Positions 19,644-29,875 of a stretch of DNA of 64,000 nt are shown piece by piece. The stretch lies in contig NZ_CP044126.1 of the NCBI RefSeq assembly GCF_016864575.1, positions 496,001 to 560,000 of the forward strand, given 5' to 3'. Position numbers and translations under genes: made by a program. Origin of the DNA: Rhizobium sp. BG4. Lineage in GTDB: Bacteria > Pseudomonadota > Alphaproteobacteria > Rhizobiales > Rhizobiaceae. The first letter of the stretch is position 1. The number at the start of each line of letters is the position of its first letter. The notes beneath the pieces are model-generated. The model had not been told where the DNA came from, made no database searches, and was given only the letters and a program-made list of their open reading frames with translations.

Positions 19644-20645
19644 ATGGCAATGCAAGCTGCAGACATTCCGGCAAGGACCGGTTTTCAGATGCCGCGCGTC
19701 CCGGCATCCTTCTTCGGCATGGTGCTCGGCATTGCCGGGCTCGGCAATAGCTGGCGGGCAGCCGCCTCCGTCTGGGGACTGCCGGCCGCACCGGGCGAGA
19801 TCCTCAGCCTGCTGGCAGTCGCCGTCTGGTTCGTCGTCGGCGTCCTCTATGGCTTGAAGTGGCTGAACGCCCGCGGCGAAGCGCTGGCGGAGCTGGAACA
19901 TGCGGTGCAATGCTGCTTCGTCGGCCTCGCCGGTGTGGCAACCATGCTCGCAGGGCTCGCGCTGCTGCCCTATTCGCGGCCGGCCACCGAAATCCTCTTT
20001 GCCGCCGGTTTCGTCTTCACCTTCGCCTTCGCCCTGTGGCGGACCGGAGCCTTGTGGCAGGGCGGCCGCGACGTGACCACGACGACGCCGGTCCTCTACC
20101 TGCCGACGGTCGCAGGTTCCTTCGTCAGTGCTATCGTTCTCGGTGCGCTCGGCTTTCAGGAGCTCGGTCAGCTCGCCTTCGGCGCCGGTTTCTTCGCCTG
20201 GCTGGCGATCGACTCGGTCTTGCTGCATCGGCTGCTGACGGCACCCGAACTTGCAGTACAGCTGCGGCCGACGCTCGGCATCCAGCTTGCCCCTCCGGCT
20301 GTCGGCAGCGTCGCCTATCTCAGCGTCAATGGCGGAACGCCGGATATGCTGCTTCATGCGATGCTGGGTTACGCCATCCTCGAGGCTGCCATCCTGTTGC
20401 GCCTGCTGCCGTGGATCACCAAGCAGCCTTTCGCCGGCTCCTACTGGGCCTTCACCTTCGGCGCCACGGCGCTGGCGACAGCCGCCATCCGCGTCGCAAG
20501 CCACAGCAGCGATGCCGCACTCCAGGGCCTTGCGGTGGTGATCTTCATCGCCGTCACCGCCATCGTCGGCTTTATCGCGATCGGCACGCTCTGGCTCATC
20601 GCCCGCGGCAAGCTTCTGCCTGCCGCACAGCCGAAGGCCAGCTGA
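19644..20645 (+). CDS. tehA: TehA/SLAC1-family membrane protein (tellurite/dicarboxylate-type)
   Basis: 333 residues with about ten hydrophobic helices. The N-terminus MPRVPASFFGMVLGIAGLGN is the family hallmark, and ALWRTGALWQGG, VLYLPTVAGSFVSA and LAPPAVGSVAYL are further family blocks. Relatives are anion channels (SLAC1) or were named for tellurite resistance (TehA); the transported anion is unknown. The ATG at 19644 sits too close to GCGAGG, and the one at 19650 is better spaced, so the protein may be two residues shorter. It is co-directional with the AhpD-like gene. Confidence 0.85.
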   Translation: MAMQAADIPARTGFQMPRVPASFFGMVLGIAGLGNSWRAAASVWGLPAAPGEILSLLAVAVWFVVGVLYGLKWLNARGEALAELEHAVQCCFVGLAGVATMLAGLALLPYSRPATEILFAAGFVFTFAFALWRTGALWQGGRDVTTTTPVLYLPTVAGSFVSAIVLGALGFQELGQLAFGAGFFAWLAIDSVLLHRLLTAPELAVQLRPTLGIQLAPPAVGSVAYLSVNGGTPDMLLHAMLGYAILEAAILLRLLPWITKQPFAGSYWAFTFGATALATAAIRVASHSSDAALQGLAVVIFIAVTAIVGFIAIGTLWLIARGKLLPAAQPKAS

Positions 20646-20652
20646 CGCATCG

Positions 20653-20676
20653 AACTGTCGCAGATCTGCGACAGTT
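20653..20676. promoter_or_regulatory. 24-bp perfect palindrome upstream of the GAF-Fis regulator gene
   Basis: A perfect dyad whose core reads TGTCGCAG-NN-CTGCGACA. The same core recurs at 21744-21763 in front of the aldehyde dehydrogenase gene. Its centre is about 106 bp before the regulator start codon. Best read as the regulator's own binding site, used for autoregulation. Confidence 0.65.
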
Positions 20677-20696
20677 CCCACGCTGCATGGAATGGG

Positions 20697-20712
20697 CTGC
20701 TTAATTAAGCAG
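20697..20712. promoter_or_regulatory. 16-bp perfect palindrome with AT core
   Basis: CTGCTTAATTAAGCAG lies between the larger palindrome and the regulator start. It is too short and has no loop for a terminator. It may be a second protein-binding site or part of the promoter. Confidence 0.35.
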
Positions 20713-20770
20713 AATTGCAATGAGACGGCATTTGCCCCAGACTGCGGTCTACGTTCCGTGGGAGGAGCAG

Positions 20771-21733
20771 ATGCACGAATTCACAGCGCATGCCGACCAT
20801 GTCTATACGTGGGCGCAGCAGAACTCTGCGGCCGCCAGCTCCCCGATCGTCGCCTCCTGGCGCCGCTGCATGGACAAGCATCAGCTGACCCCTGAAGAGA
20901 AGCGCGCGCCGCTGCGCCTGACCGAGCAGGAATTCCGCCTCGCCCGCGAACAATCCGAACAGCTGATCCGCGACGCAAACGACGAGCTCGACAAGCTGTT
21001 CCTGACGGTCGGCAAGGCGGGCTGCTGCCTGCTTCTGACCTGCCGCGAGGGCGTCGCGCTTGAGCGGCGCGGAGCGAGCGCCGACGACAAGGAATTCAAC
21101 GACCTCGGCCTCTGGACCGGTTCCGTGTGGACCGAGGCCAGCATCGGCACCAACGGCATCGGCACGGCGCTCGCGGACGAGCGCTCCGTCTCGATCTTTC
21201 GCGACCAGCACTTCCTGTCCTCGAATATCAAGCTCAGCTGTACCACCGCGCCGATCCGCGACCATCGCGGCCAGCTGGCTGCAGCGCTCGACATCTCGAC
21301 CTGCCGCGACGACGTCAACGAGATGACCCTGTCGATCCTGGCGCAGGCCGTGCGCGACGCGGCGATGCGCATCGAGCTCAACATCTTCCGCAGCGCCTTT
21401 GCCGGTTCGCGCTTCCTGATGGTGCCCTCCGGCACCAATTCGGCAGCAGCCCTGCTTGCCGTCGACCGGCACGACCTCGTGCTCGGTGCCACCCGCGCTG
21501 CACGGCTGGCACTCAAACTCGACGACCGCCGGATCGCCGCCGGCATCCCGGCCGCCGATGCGCTACAGGAAAGCCGCCCGGCTGACGGCGAGGAAGCGTT
21601 GATGGATGCCGAGCGCGCCGCTCTCCTCAGGGCGCTGACACGCACCAACGGCAATGTCTCGCAGGCGGCTGCCAATCTCGGCATGAGCCGCGCCACGCTT
21701 CACCGCAAGATGAAGCGGTTGAACCTCCACTGA
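20771..21733 (+). CDS. AcoR-like regulator with GAF and Fis-type HTH but no AAA+ domain
   Basis: 320 residues. The N-terminal 220 residues match the sensor part of AcoR/DhaR activators, including the GAF signature GSVWTEASIGTNGIGTAL around residues 117-134. The C-terminal 45 residues are a Fis-type helix-turn-helix: RAALLRALTRTNGNVSQAAA, then NLGMSRATLHRKMKRL. The sigma-54-contacting AAA+ module that normally lies between is absent: no Walker A and no GAFTGA. The start at 20771 follows GGAGGAG; an open extension to 20720 lacks a site. It precedes the aldehyde dehydrogenase gene, and twin palindromes flank it, so it is likely its regulator. Confidence 0.88.
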   Translation: MHEFTAHADHVYTWAQQNSAAASSPIVASWRRCMDKHQLTPEEKRAPLRLTEQEFRLAREQSEQLIRDANDELDKLFLTVGKAGCCLLLTCREGVALERRGASADDKEFNDLGLWTGSVWTEASIGTNGIGTALADERSVSIFRDQHFLSSNIKLSCTTAPIRDHRGQLAAALDISTCRDDVNEMTLSILAQAVRDAAMRIELNIFRSAFAGSRFLMVPSGTNSAAALLAVDRHDLVLGATRAARLALKLDDRRIAAGIPAADALQESRPADGEEALMDAERAALLRALTRTNGNVSQAAANLGMSRATLHRKMKRLNLH

Positions 21734-21743
21734 TGGTTCTCGC

Positions 21744-21763
21744 CTGTCGCAGCGCTGCGACAG
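21744..21763. promoter_or_regulatory. 20-bp perfect palindrome upstream of the aldehyde dehydrogenase gene
   Basis: CTGTCGCAGC/GCTGCGACAG. It shares the core TGTCGCAG-NN-CTGCGACA with the palindrome at 20653-20676. Its centre lies about 115 bp before the dehydrogenase start, close to the distance seen at the regulator gene. Confidence 0.65.
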
Positions 21764-21868
21764 TGTGCAGTGCGGCATTGCTCCGGGCGGGTATTTCGAA
21801 GAGCAAAAGACGAGCAGATTTCCTCCACCGGTTCACTCCTGAACCAGGCATCATCAAGGGAGGATGAC

Positions 21869-23377
<1,509 letters not shown>

Positions 23378-23402
23378 GAAGGACGGGCGGGAGGCGGAAA
23401 GT

Positions 23403-23556
23403 CCCCTCCCCAACCCCTCCCCACAAGGGGGAGGGGCTAAGCCGTTGGGCTCTCCGCGCTTCATAGCAACCTCGCGTTCGCGAGAACGCTGATTTGCGAA
23501 GCGGGGCGGTGCCTCAAGTTAGTCCCTCCCCCTTGTGGGGAGGGGTTGGGGAGGGG
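23403..23556. repeat. 33-bp perfect inverted repeat, rhizobial intergenic palindromic element
   Basis: Positions 23403-23435 and 23524-23556 are exact reverse complements over 33 bases, made of G/C tracts around ACAAGG/CCTTGT. The 88-bp spacer carries no gene. Transcribed, it would form a very stable cruciform-type hairpin between the aldehyde dehydrogenase and DUF779 genes. It resembles the mobile palindromic repeats scattered between rhizobial genes. Confidence 0.8.
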
Positions 23557-23586
23557 TTTTCCCTCCTCATCCACGGGAGGAACAAC

Positions 23587-23979
23587 ATGGAAGACACAAT
23601 CAACGGCGAACCGCGCGTGCTTGCCACCGACGCTGCAATCGACCTGATCGGCGAAATCCGCGCCGATCATCCGGATATCCTGTTTCACCAGTCCGGCGGC
23701 TGCTGCGATGGTTCATCGCCGATGTGCTATCCGGCCGATGAATTCCGCGTGGGGGAAACAGATGTCAAACTGGGCGAGATCGCCGGTGTCCCGGTCTATA
23801 TCAGCGGCAGCCAGTTCGAGGTCTGGAAGCACACGCAACTGATCATCGATGTGGTGCCCGGCCGCGGCGGGATGTTCTCGCTCGACAACGGACGCGAGAA
23901 ACGCTTCCTCACCCGCTCGCGCATCTTCGGAGGCGGCGAGGCCTGCGCTATTCCGGATATCGGCAGACGGGCTATTTGA
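23587..23979 (+). CDS. DUF779 family protein (aldehyde dehydrogenase partner)
   Basis: 130 residues, soluble. It has the family's cysteine block HQSGGCCDGSSPMCYP around residues 36-51 and the middle VYISGSQFEVWKHTQLIIDV. DUF779 genes are typically next to acetaldehyde dehydrogenase genes, as here, but their function is not established; the cysteines suggest metal or redox chemistry. The start at 23587 follows GGGAGGA; the frame is open upstream only through the repeat element. Its 3' end overlaps the convergent GntR gene by 8 bp. Confidence 0.85.
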   Translation: MEDTINGEPRVLATDAAIDLIGEIRADHPDILFHQSGGCCDGSSPMCYPADEFRVGETDVKLGEIAGVPVYISGSQFEVWKHTQLIIDVVPGRGGMFSLDNGREKRFLTRSRIFGGGEACAIPDIGRRAI

Positions 23980-24763
23980 ACGAAAGATCGAGGACGCGGC
24001 CTTCGAACAGGCGGTCGCGCGAGCCTTCGAGGTGGGTCTGCATCAGGTTGCGCGCATCGTCGGCGCGGCCTTCGGCGACGGCCCGGTAGATCTCGTTATG
24101 CTCTTCGTAGACCTGCTCCAGTCCCTGGCGCGGACCGAGCAGCGACAGGCCGTGCAGATGCATGCCGACGGCGATATGCGGCTTCAGCGCATCGAGCGAG
24201 GCGGTGTAATAGTGATTGTTGGCGGCCTCGGCGACAGCGCGATGGAAGACGAAGTCGGCGTCGCTGCGGTGCAGCTGGTGGCTCGTTGCTTCCCGGAGAT
24301 CGGAGAGCGCAGAAGCAATCTTCTGGATTGCTTGCTCGTCGCGCCGCTTGGCGGCGAAAAAGGCAGCGGCCGGCTCGATCGTCAGGCGGAATTCATAGCA
24401 GCGCTGGATATCGGCGATCGTCTTGACCGGCGAATAGGCAAGCTGCGTCGTCGGCGAGCCATGGGCGCTGACGAAGGTGCCGGCGCCCTGGCGGGCGTAG
24501 ACGGTGCCCTGCTCGCGAAGCTTGGCGAGCGCATCGCGCACGATCGGCCTGGAGACGCCGAGCATCGATGCGAGTTCATGCTCGCCCGGCAGGCGCGAAT
24601 CCGGCGGATAGTTGCCGGCGCGGATGCGCTCGAGGATCTGGTCGAAGACGCGGTCGACGAGTTTCACGGCCTTGCCGCGCTCGGGCTTTGCAGCCGGACC
24701 GTTACCCGCATTCAACGATGCGCCATTTGCTTCATCCACACCCATTCTCCCCGCCGGCACCAT
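23972..24763 (-). CDS. GntR-family (FadR/FCD type) transcriptional regulator of the acid-sugar operon
   Basis: About 263 residues. After a 30-residue low-complexity leader comes the winged helix-turn-helix: VDRVFDQILERIRAGNYPPD, then SRLPGEHELASMLGVSRPIV and RDALAKLREQG. The FCD domain has the metal-site residues in DADFVFHRAVAEAANNHYY and EEHNEIYRAVAEGRADDA. The start at 24763 is 2 bp after the kinase stop codon and has AGGCGG upstream; ATG 24745 is an alternative. As last gene of the dpp-like/kinase operon it probably controls that operon and perhaps the divergent lyase operon. Confidence 0.88.
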   Translation of the reverse strand: MVPAGRMGVDEANGASLNAGNGPAAKPERGKAVKLVDRVFDQILERIRAGNYPPDSRLPGEHELASMLGVSRPIVRDALAKLREQGTVYARQGAGTFVSAHGSPTTQLAYSPVKTIADIQRCYEFRLTIEPAAAFFAAKRRDEQAIQKIASALSDLREATSHQLHRSDADFVFHRAVAEAANNHYYTASLDALKPHIAVGMHLHGLSLLGPRQGLEQVYEEHNEIYRAVAEGRADDARNLMQTHLEGSRDRLFEGRVLDLSFK

Positions 24764-24765
24764 GC

Positions 24766-25827
24766 TCAAGCCGCCTGATTCCGTGGAACCAGTCTTAGCA
24801 GACTCTCGGTATTGCCGAAGCCCCCAGACTTGACCGCGCACCGGAAATGCCGCCCGTCGGCGGCCGTTACGTCAAACCACGGCACGCCTGCCTCGATTTC
24901 TCCCTTCGGCATCAGCGTCTTGATGCCGAGTTCGCGGAAGACCGCAAGCGCCGTGTCACCACCGCCGACCATCAGCATGTCCGGCCTGGTATCATCGATC
25001 ACCGATTTTACACCGCCTGCGAAGCGGCGGGCAACCGTTGCGCCCTCACCGGCGATTTCGCCGGTGCAGCGCAGAAGCAGCGGCAACGCCAGACCCTCGC
25101 CGCATTCGACGCTGCCCATCGGCGCGTCGATGACGGCGCGCAGCGCACCTGCGGCTTCGAGGCGGTTCATCTGTGCCGCCGTGATCGGGTCGCGGGACCC
25201 GAAGGCAAAGAGTGTGCGAAGCGATGCCTGAAAGGTCAGCGGATGCCCACCGGCACGGCCGATCTTGCGGGCGAGCGCCGAGCCAAGACCACGGGCTCCG
25301 ACGGCCAGCACGCTGTTCCAGTCATTGCCAAGCACGATATCATCGAGATCGAAATCGCTCTCTGCGTCGGCGACAACAACATCCATATCGCGGCCGGTAA
25401 AGAGATCGGCGACGGCGATCGGCTTTTCGACGCCGCGCCCGACGACGAACCCACGATAGGTGGTTCGATCCTGGTCGGGAATGGCGGGAGCCACGACGAT
25501 CCTGGCAAGACCGAGCGCGTCTGCGAGTGCAGCACTTTCGGCCGCCACATTGCCCTTCAGCCGGGAGTCGATCTTCTTCAGAACGACCGCCGGCTGCCGC
25601 GCGCTCAAAGCGTCTGCCGCCTGGCGCACGCGGCGCGCCGCATCGTCTTCCGACAAAGCACGGGAGGCGGTGTTGATGACGACGACATCTGTCCCCGCCG
25701 CAAGCGCCTCATCTGCCGTCTCGACATCGATCGCCACCGCCACCGAAAGCCCGGCGTCCACGAAGGGCGTGCCGGTATCCAGCGCTCCCGTCAGGTCGTC
25801 GGCAATGATGGCGGCTTTCAACGTCAT
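24766..25827 (-). CDS. Four-carbon acid-sugar kinase (DUF1537, DtnK/OtnK family)
   Basis: 353 residues. The N-terminal substrate domain opens with KAAIIADDLTGALDTGTPFV, with the family's ADDxTG signature, and has VVLKKIDSRLKGNV and VVAPAIPDQDRTTYRGFVVG. The C-terminal ATP domain contains DMLMVGGGDTALAVFRELGI and the late CAVKSGGFGN. DUF1537 enzymes phosphorylate D-threonate, D-erythronate or L-threonate at C4. The start at 25827 overlaps the ATPase stop (ATGA), so it belongs to the importer operon. Together with pdxA2 across the divergent promoter, D-threonate is the most economical substrate; this is inference. Confidence 0.88.
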   Translation of the reverse strand: MTLKAAIIADDLTGALDTGTPFVDAGLSVAVAIDVETADEALAAGTDVVVINTASRALSEDDAARRVRQAADALSARQPAVVLKKIDSRLKGNVAAESAALADALGLARIVVAPAIPDQDRTTYRGFVVGRGVEKPIAVADLFTGRDMDVVVADAESDFDLDDIVLGNDWNSVLAVGARGLGSALARKIGRAGGHPLTFQASLRTLFAFGSRDPITAAQMNRLEAAGALRAVIDAPMGSVECGEGLALPLLLRCTGEIAGEGATVARRFAGGVKSVIDDTRPDMLMVGGGDTALAVFRELGIKTLMPKGEIEAGVPWFDVTAADGRHFRCAVKSGGFGNTESLLRLVPRNQAA

Positions 25828-26815
25828 GCAGTCTGTCCCGTGTTGACGGCGTGGCAGGCGACCAGATGGCCGGGCTTTGCTTCCTTCCATTCCGGAATGA
25901 CCTTGGAGCAGACGTCCATGGCGGCGGGGCAGCGCGTGTGGAAACGGCAGCCCGTCGGCGGATTGAGCGGGCTCGGAACGTCGCCCTGCAGGATCTGCCG
26001 CTGGCGGGTGCGCTCATGCTCCGGATCGGTTTCCGGAACGGCCGAGAGCAGCGCCTTCGTATAGGGATGCAGCGGGTTGTCGAACAGCTCTTCGCGGCTC
26101 GCGAGTTCGGCCAGACGGCCGAGATACATGACGCCGACGCGCGTGCTGATGTGGCGGACAACGGCCAGATCGTGGGCGATGAAGAGGTAGGTCAGCCCGT
26201 ATTTTTCCTGCAGGTCGAGCAGCAGGTTGATGATCTGCGCCTGGATCGACACGTCGAGCGCCGAGATCGCCTCGTCGCAGACGATGAATTTCGGCTGGCA
26301 GGCGAGTGCGCGGGCGATGACGACGCGCTGGCGCTGGCCACCGGAGAGCTCATGGGGATAGCGCTGCGCAAAGCGGGTCGGCAGGCCGACATCGGTCAGC
26401 AGCGCATCGACCTTGCTCTTCAGCTCCGCCTTGGTGGCGAGCTTGTGGAACAGGATCGGCTCGCCGATCGCTTCGCCGATCGTCATGCGCGGATTGAGCG
26501 TCGAATACGGATCCTGGAAGACGATCTGCAGGTCGCGCCGGAAGGGGCGCATCTGCTTTTCATCGAGCGTCGCAATATCCTGGCCCTTGTAGACCACCCT
26601 GCCCGATGTGGCCTTGTAGAGGTTGAGGATCGTGAAGCCGGTCGTCGACTTGCCGCAGCCGGATTCGCCGACGAGCGACAGCGTCTCGCCTTCCATGATG
26701 TCGAGATTGACATTGTCGAGCGCATAGACCGTCGCCGAGCGCTCGCCGAAGGCGCCGAGCTTGACGTGGAAATGCTTGACGAGGTTTTCGACTTTCAGAA
26801 GCGGTTGGGCACCCA

Positions 26816-26816
<1 letters not shown>
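25824..26816 (-). CDS. Oligopeptide-type ABC importer ATPase (DppF/OppF-like)
   Basis: 330 residues. Walker A GESGCGKST, Q-loop VFQDPYSTLNPRMT, signature ELSGGQRQRV, Walker B FIVCDEAISALD and switch histidine FIAHDLAVVRH are all present. The C-terminal oligopeptide-transporter domain is shown by NPLHPYTKALLSAVPE and the cysteine cluster GCRFHTRCPAAMDVC, usual for OppF. The start at 26816 shares a base with the upstream stop (TGATG). It pairs with the frameshifted DppD-like ATPase upstream, so function may depend on whether that lesion is real. Confidence 0.92.
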
Positions 26817-27818
<1,002 letters not shown>

Positions 27819-27819
<1 letters not shown>

Positions 27820-28778
27820 CACTTGCTGCCCCGCGGGTTGAGCGCGTCGTTGAGACCGTCGCCGAGGAAACTGAAGGCTACCGAAGCGAGGCCGAGCACG
27901 GCCGCCGGAGCGGCGAGAAGATGCGGATAGTGCTGCCAGACGCGCAGACCATCCGAGATCATGTTGCCCCAGCTGGGGGTCGGCGGGTTGACGCCGACGC
28001 CGAGGAAGCTGAAGGCGCTTTCGAGCACCATCGCGGTACCGAGACCGGCGCTGACCGAAACGATGAGCGGGCCAAGCGCATTCGGAATGACATAGCGCTT
28101 GATGATCACCCAGTTGGAGAGACCGAGCGCCTGAGCGGCCGTGATATAGGGGCGGCTTCGGATCGACAGCACCTGGGCGCGGACGAGACGCGCATAGGGC
28201 GGCCAGGAGATCAGCGCCATCGAACCGAAGACCAGGAGGAAGTCGACCCAGATCGTCTGGCGATAGAAGGGATTGAGGGTCGCCTGATACTGGGCCTCCA
28301 TCCAGTTGGTGATCGGCGACTTCAGCGAAGCGTTGATGACGACGACGAGCAGCAGGTTCGGCACCGACATGGTGACATCCGTCAGCCACATGATGACGCG
28401 GTCGAACGGGTTGCCGAAGAAGCCGGCGATGGCGCCGAGCGTCAGGCCGATCATCACCGCAATGAAAGTGACGATGACGGCAACCAGGAAGGCGGTGCGC
28501 GTGCCGAAGACGACGCGGCTGAAGACATCGCGACCGAGATCGTCGGTACCGAAGAGATGCGCCAGCGACGGCGCGGCATTGCGGGCCTGCAGATCCTGCG
28601 TCAGGTAATCATAGGGCGTGAGATACGGCCCGAAGATTGCCGCGAAGGCGAGGATCAGCACCACGATCAGGCCGAAGACGGCAAGCTTGTTCCGCTTCAG
28701 GCGGTACCAGGCATCGCGCCACAGGTTGACCGGCAGTTCGTCGGCGGTTTCGATTGTCGAGAGAGGGATGGCGGACAT
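27819..28778 (-). CDS. Oligopeptide-type ABC importer permease (DppC-like)
   Basis: 319 residues. The N-terminal RLKRNKLAVFGLIVVLILAF is the DppC-type first helix; APSLAHLFGTDDLGRDVFSR is the signature following it. The permease core contains LSIRSRPYITAAQALGLSNW, then IIKRYVIPNALGPLIV, the coupling loop, and ESAFSFLGVGVNPPTPSWGN. About six helices in the inner membrane. Its stop overlaps the DppD-like start by one base. A 20-30-residue periplasmic insertion around residues 155-180 is longer than in E. coli DppC. Confidence 0.93.
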
Positions 28779-28780
28779 GG

Positions 28781-29743
28781 TCAGCGGCTCCTTCTTGCGT
28801 CGTTGGCACGCGGGTCAAGCATCGGGTAGAGCACATCGACGAGCAGGTTCGAGATCATCACCAGGAAGGATCCGATGAGCGTGATGGCGAGGATGACCGG
28901 ATAGTCGGAATTCGTCAGCGCCTGTACCGTGAGACGGCCGAGGCCGGGCAGGCCGAAGACCAGCTCCACGAAGATCGCGCCATTGACGATGGTGATCATA
29001 ATGAGGCCGAGCTGGGTGACGACGGGCGTCAGCACCGGGCGCAGGATATGCTTGATGGCAACGACCATCTCAGGCACGCCCTTGGCACGGGCCGTGCGGA
29101 CGAAATCCTCCGACAGCACTTCGATGACGGCGGCACGCGTCTGGCGCACGATCAGCGCGATCGGCTGGAAGGAAAGCACGACGAGCGGCAGGATGATGCG
29201 CACATCGAAGACGCCGCCCCAGCCATAAGGCACCTTGATCATCGGCAGGAGCACGATGAGGCCGACCATCAGCAGCGGACCGGCGACATAGGCCGGGATC
29301 GCCCAGAGGAACAGGGCCGTACCGGTGATCGTGTAGTCGACGCGGGAATTCTGGTTCAGCGCTGCCAGCATGCCGAGCGGGATCGCCACGACAGCCGTCA
29401 GGATGATGGAACAGAGCGCCAGCTTGAAGGAAACCGGGGCAGCAGCCGAAACCATCGCCCAGACCGAACGGCCAGAGGTCAGCGAATTGCCGAACTGGCC
29501 ATGCAGCAGGTTCCAGATGTAATAGCCGAACTGCTCGATGAAGGGTTTGTTGAGGCCCGCGCTTTCGCGGATGGCTTCGATGCGCTCCGGATTATAGGCG
29601 ACGTCGCCCGGCGCACGAAGAAAGATCAGCTTGATCGGATCGCCGGCGCCGTAGAAGGCCATCGCATAGACGGCGAGCATCACGACCAGAACCGACGGAA
29701 TCCAGATGGCAAATCGCGTTAGTACATAGCGAAGCAAGGCCAC
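28781..29743 (-). CDS. Oligopeptide-type ABC importer permease (DppB-like)
   Basis: 320 residues. It has the standard DppB start LLRYVLTRFAIWIPSVLVVM, then ESAGLNKPFIEQFGYYIWNL and GQFGNSLTSGRSVW, followed by five more helices. The coupling loop reads VLSEDFVRTARAKGVPEM with IKHILRPVLTPVVT, and NGAIFVELVFGLPGLGRL follows. It begins the membrane part of the operon, 2 bp before dppC. A hairpin lies between it and the binding-protein gene upstream. Confidence 0.93.
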   Translation of the reverse strand: MALLRYVLTRFAIWIPSVLVVMLAVYAMAFYGAGDPIKLIFLRAPGDVAYNPERIEAIRESAGLNKPFIEQFGYYIWNLLHGQFGNSLTSGRSVWAMVSAAAPVSFKLALCSIILTAVVAIPLGMLAALNQNSRVDYTITGTALFLWAIPAYVAGPLLMVGLIVLLPMIKVPYGWGGVFDVRIILPLVVLSFQPIALIVRQTRAAVIEVLSEDFVRTARAKGVPEMVVAIKHILRPVLTPVVTQLGLIMITIVNGAIFVELVFGLPGLGRLTVQALTNSDYPVILAITLIGSFLVMISNLLVDVLYPMLDPRANDARRSR

Positions 29744-29809
29744 CTCCCACCTGTTATCAGGCGCGTTTACCGCAAACTGCGCGGAGCGCGCCTACACTTC
29801 TTGAAACTT

Positions 29810-29835
29810 GCGCGAAGACCTTACGGCCTTCGCGC
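29810..29835 (-). terminator. Intercistronic hairpin after the binding-protein gene
   Basis: GCGCGAAG (29810-29817) pairs with CTTCGCGC (29828-29835) around a 10-base loop, about 40 bp downstream of the binding-protein stop and ahead of the permease gene. It has no T-run. More likely a stabiliser or partial attenuator that raises binding-protein levels over permease than a full terminator. Confidence 0.5.
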
Positions 29836-29875
29836 GGTTGCTTGAGGGCTGGAGAGACCGGCTTTACCGTCTCAA

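Noticed and set aside
18948..20720. A 590-codon minus-strand frame opposite the AhpD-like and TehA-like genes.
   Set aside because: It runs over two plausible genes and a promoter region and has no recognisable domain.
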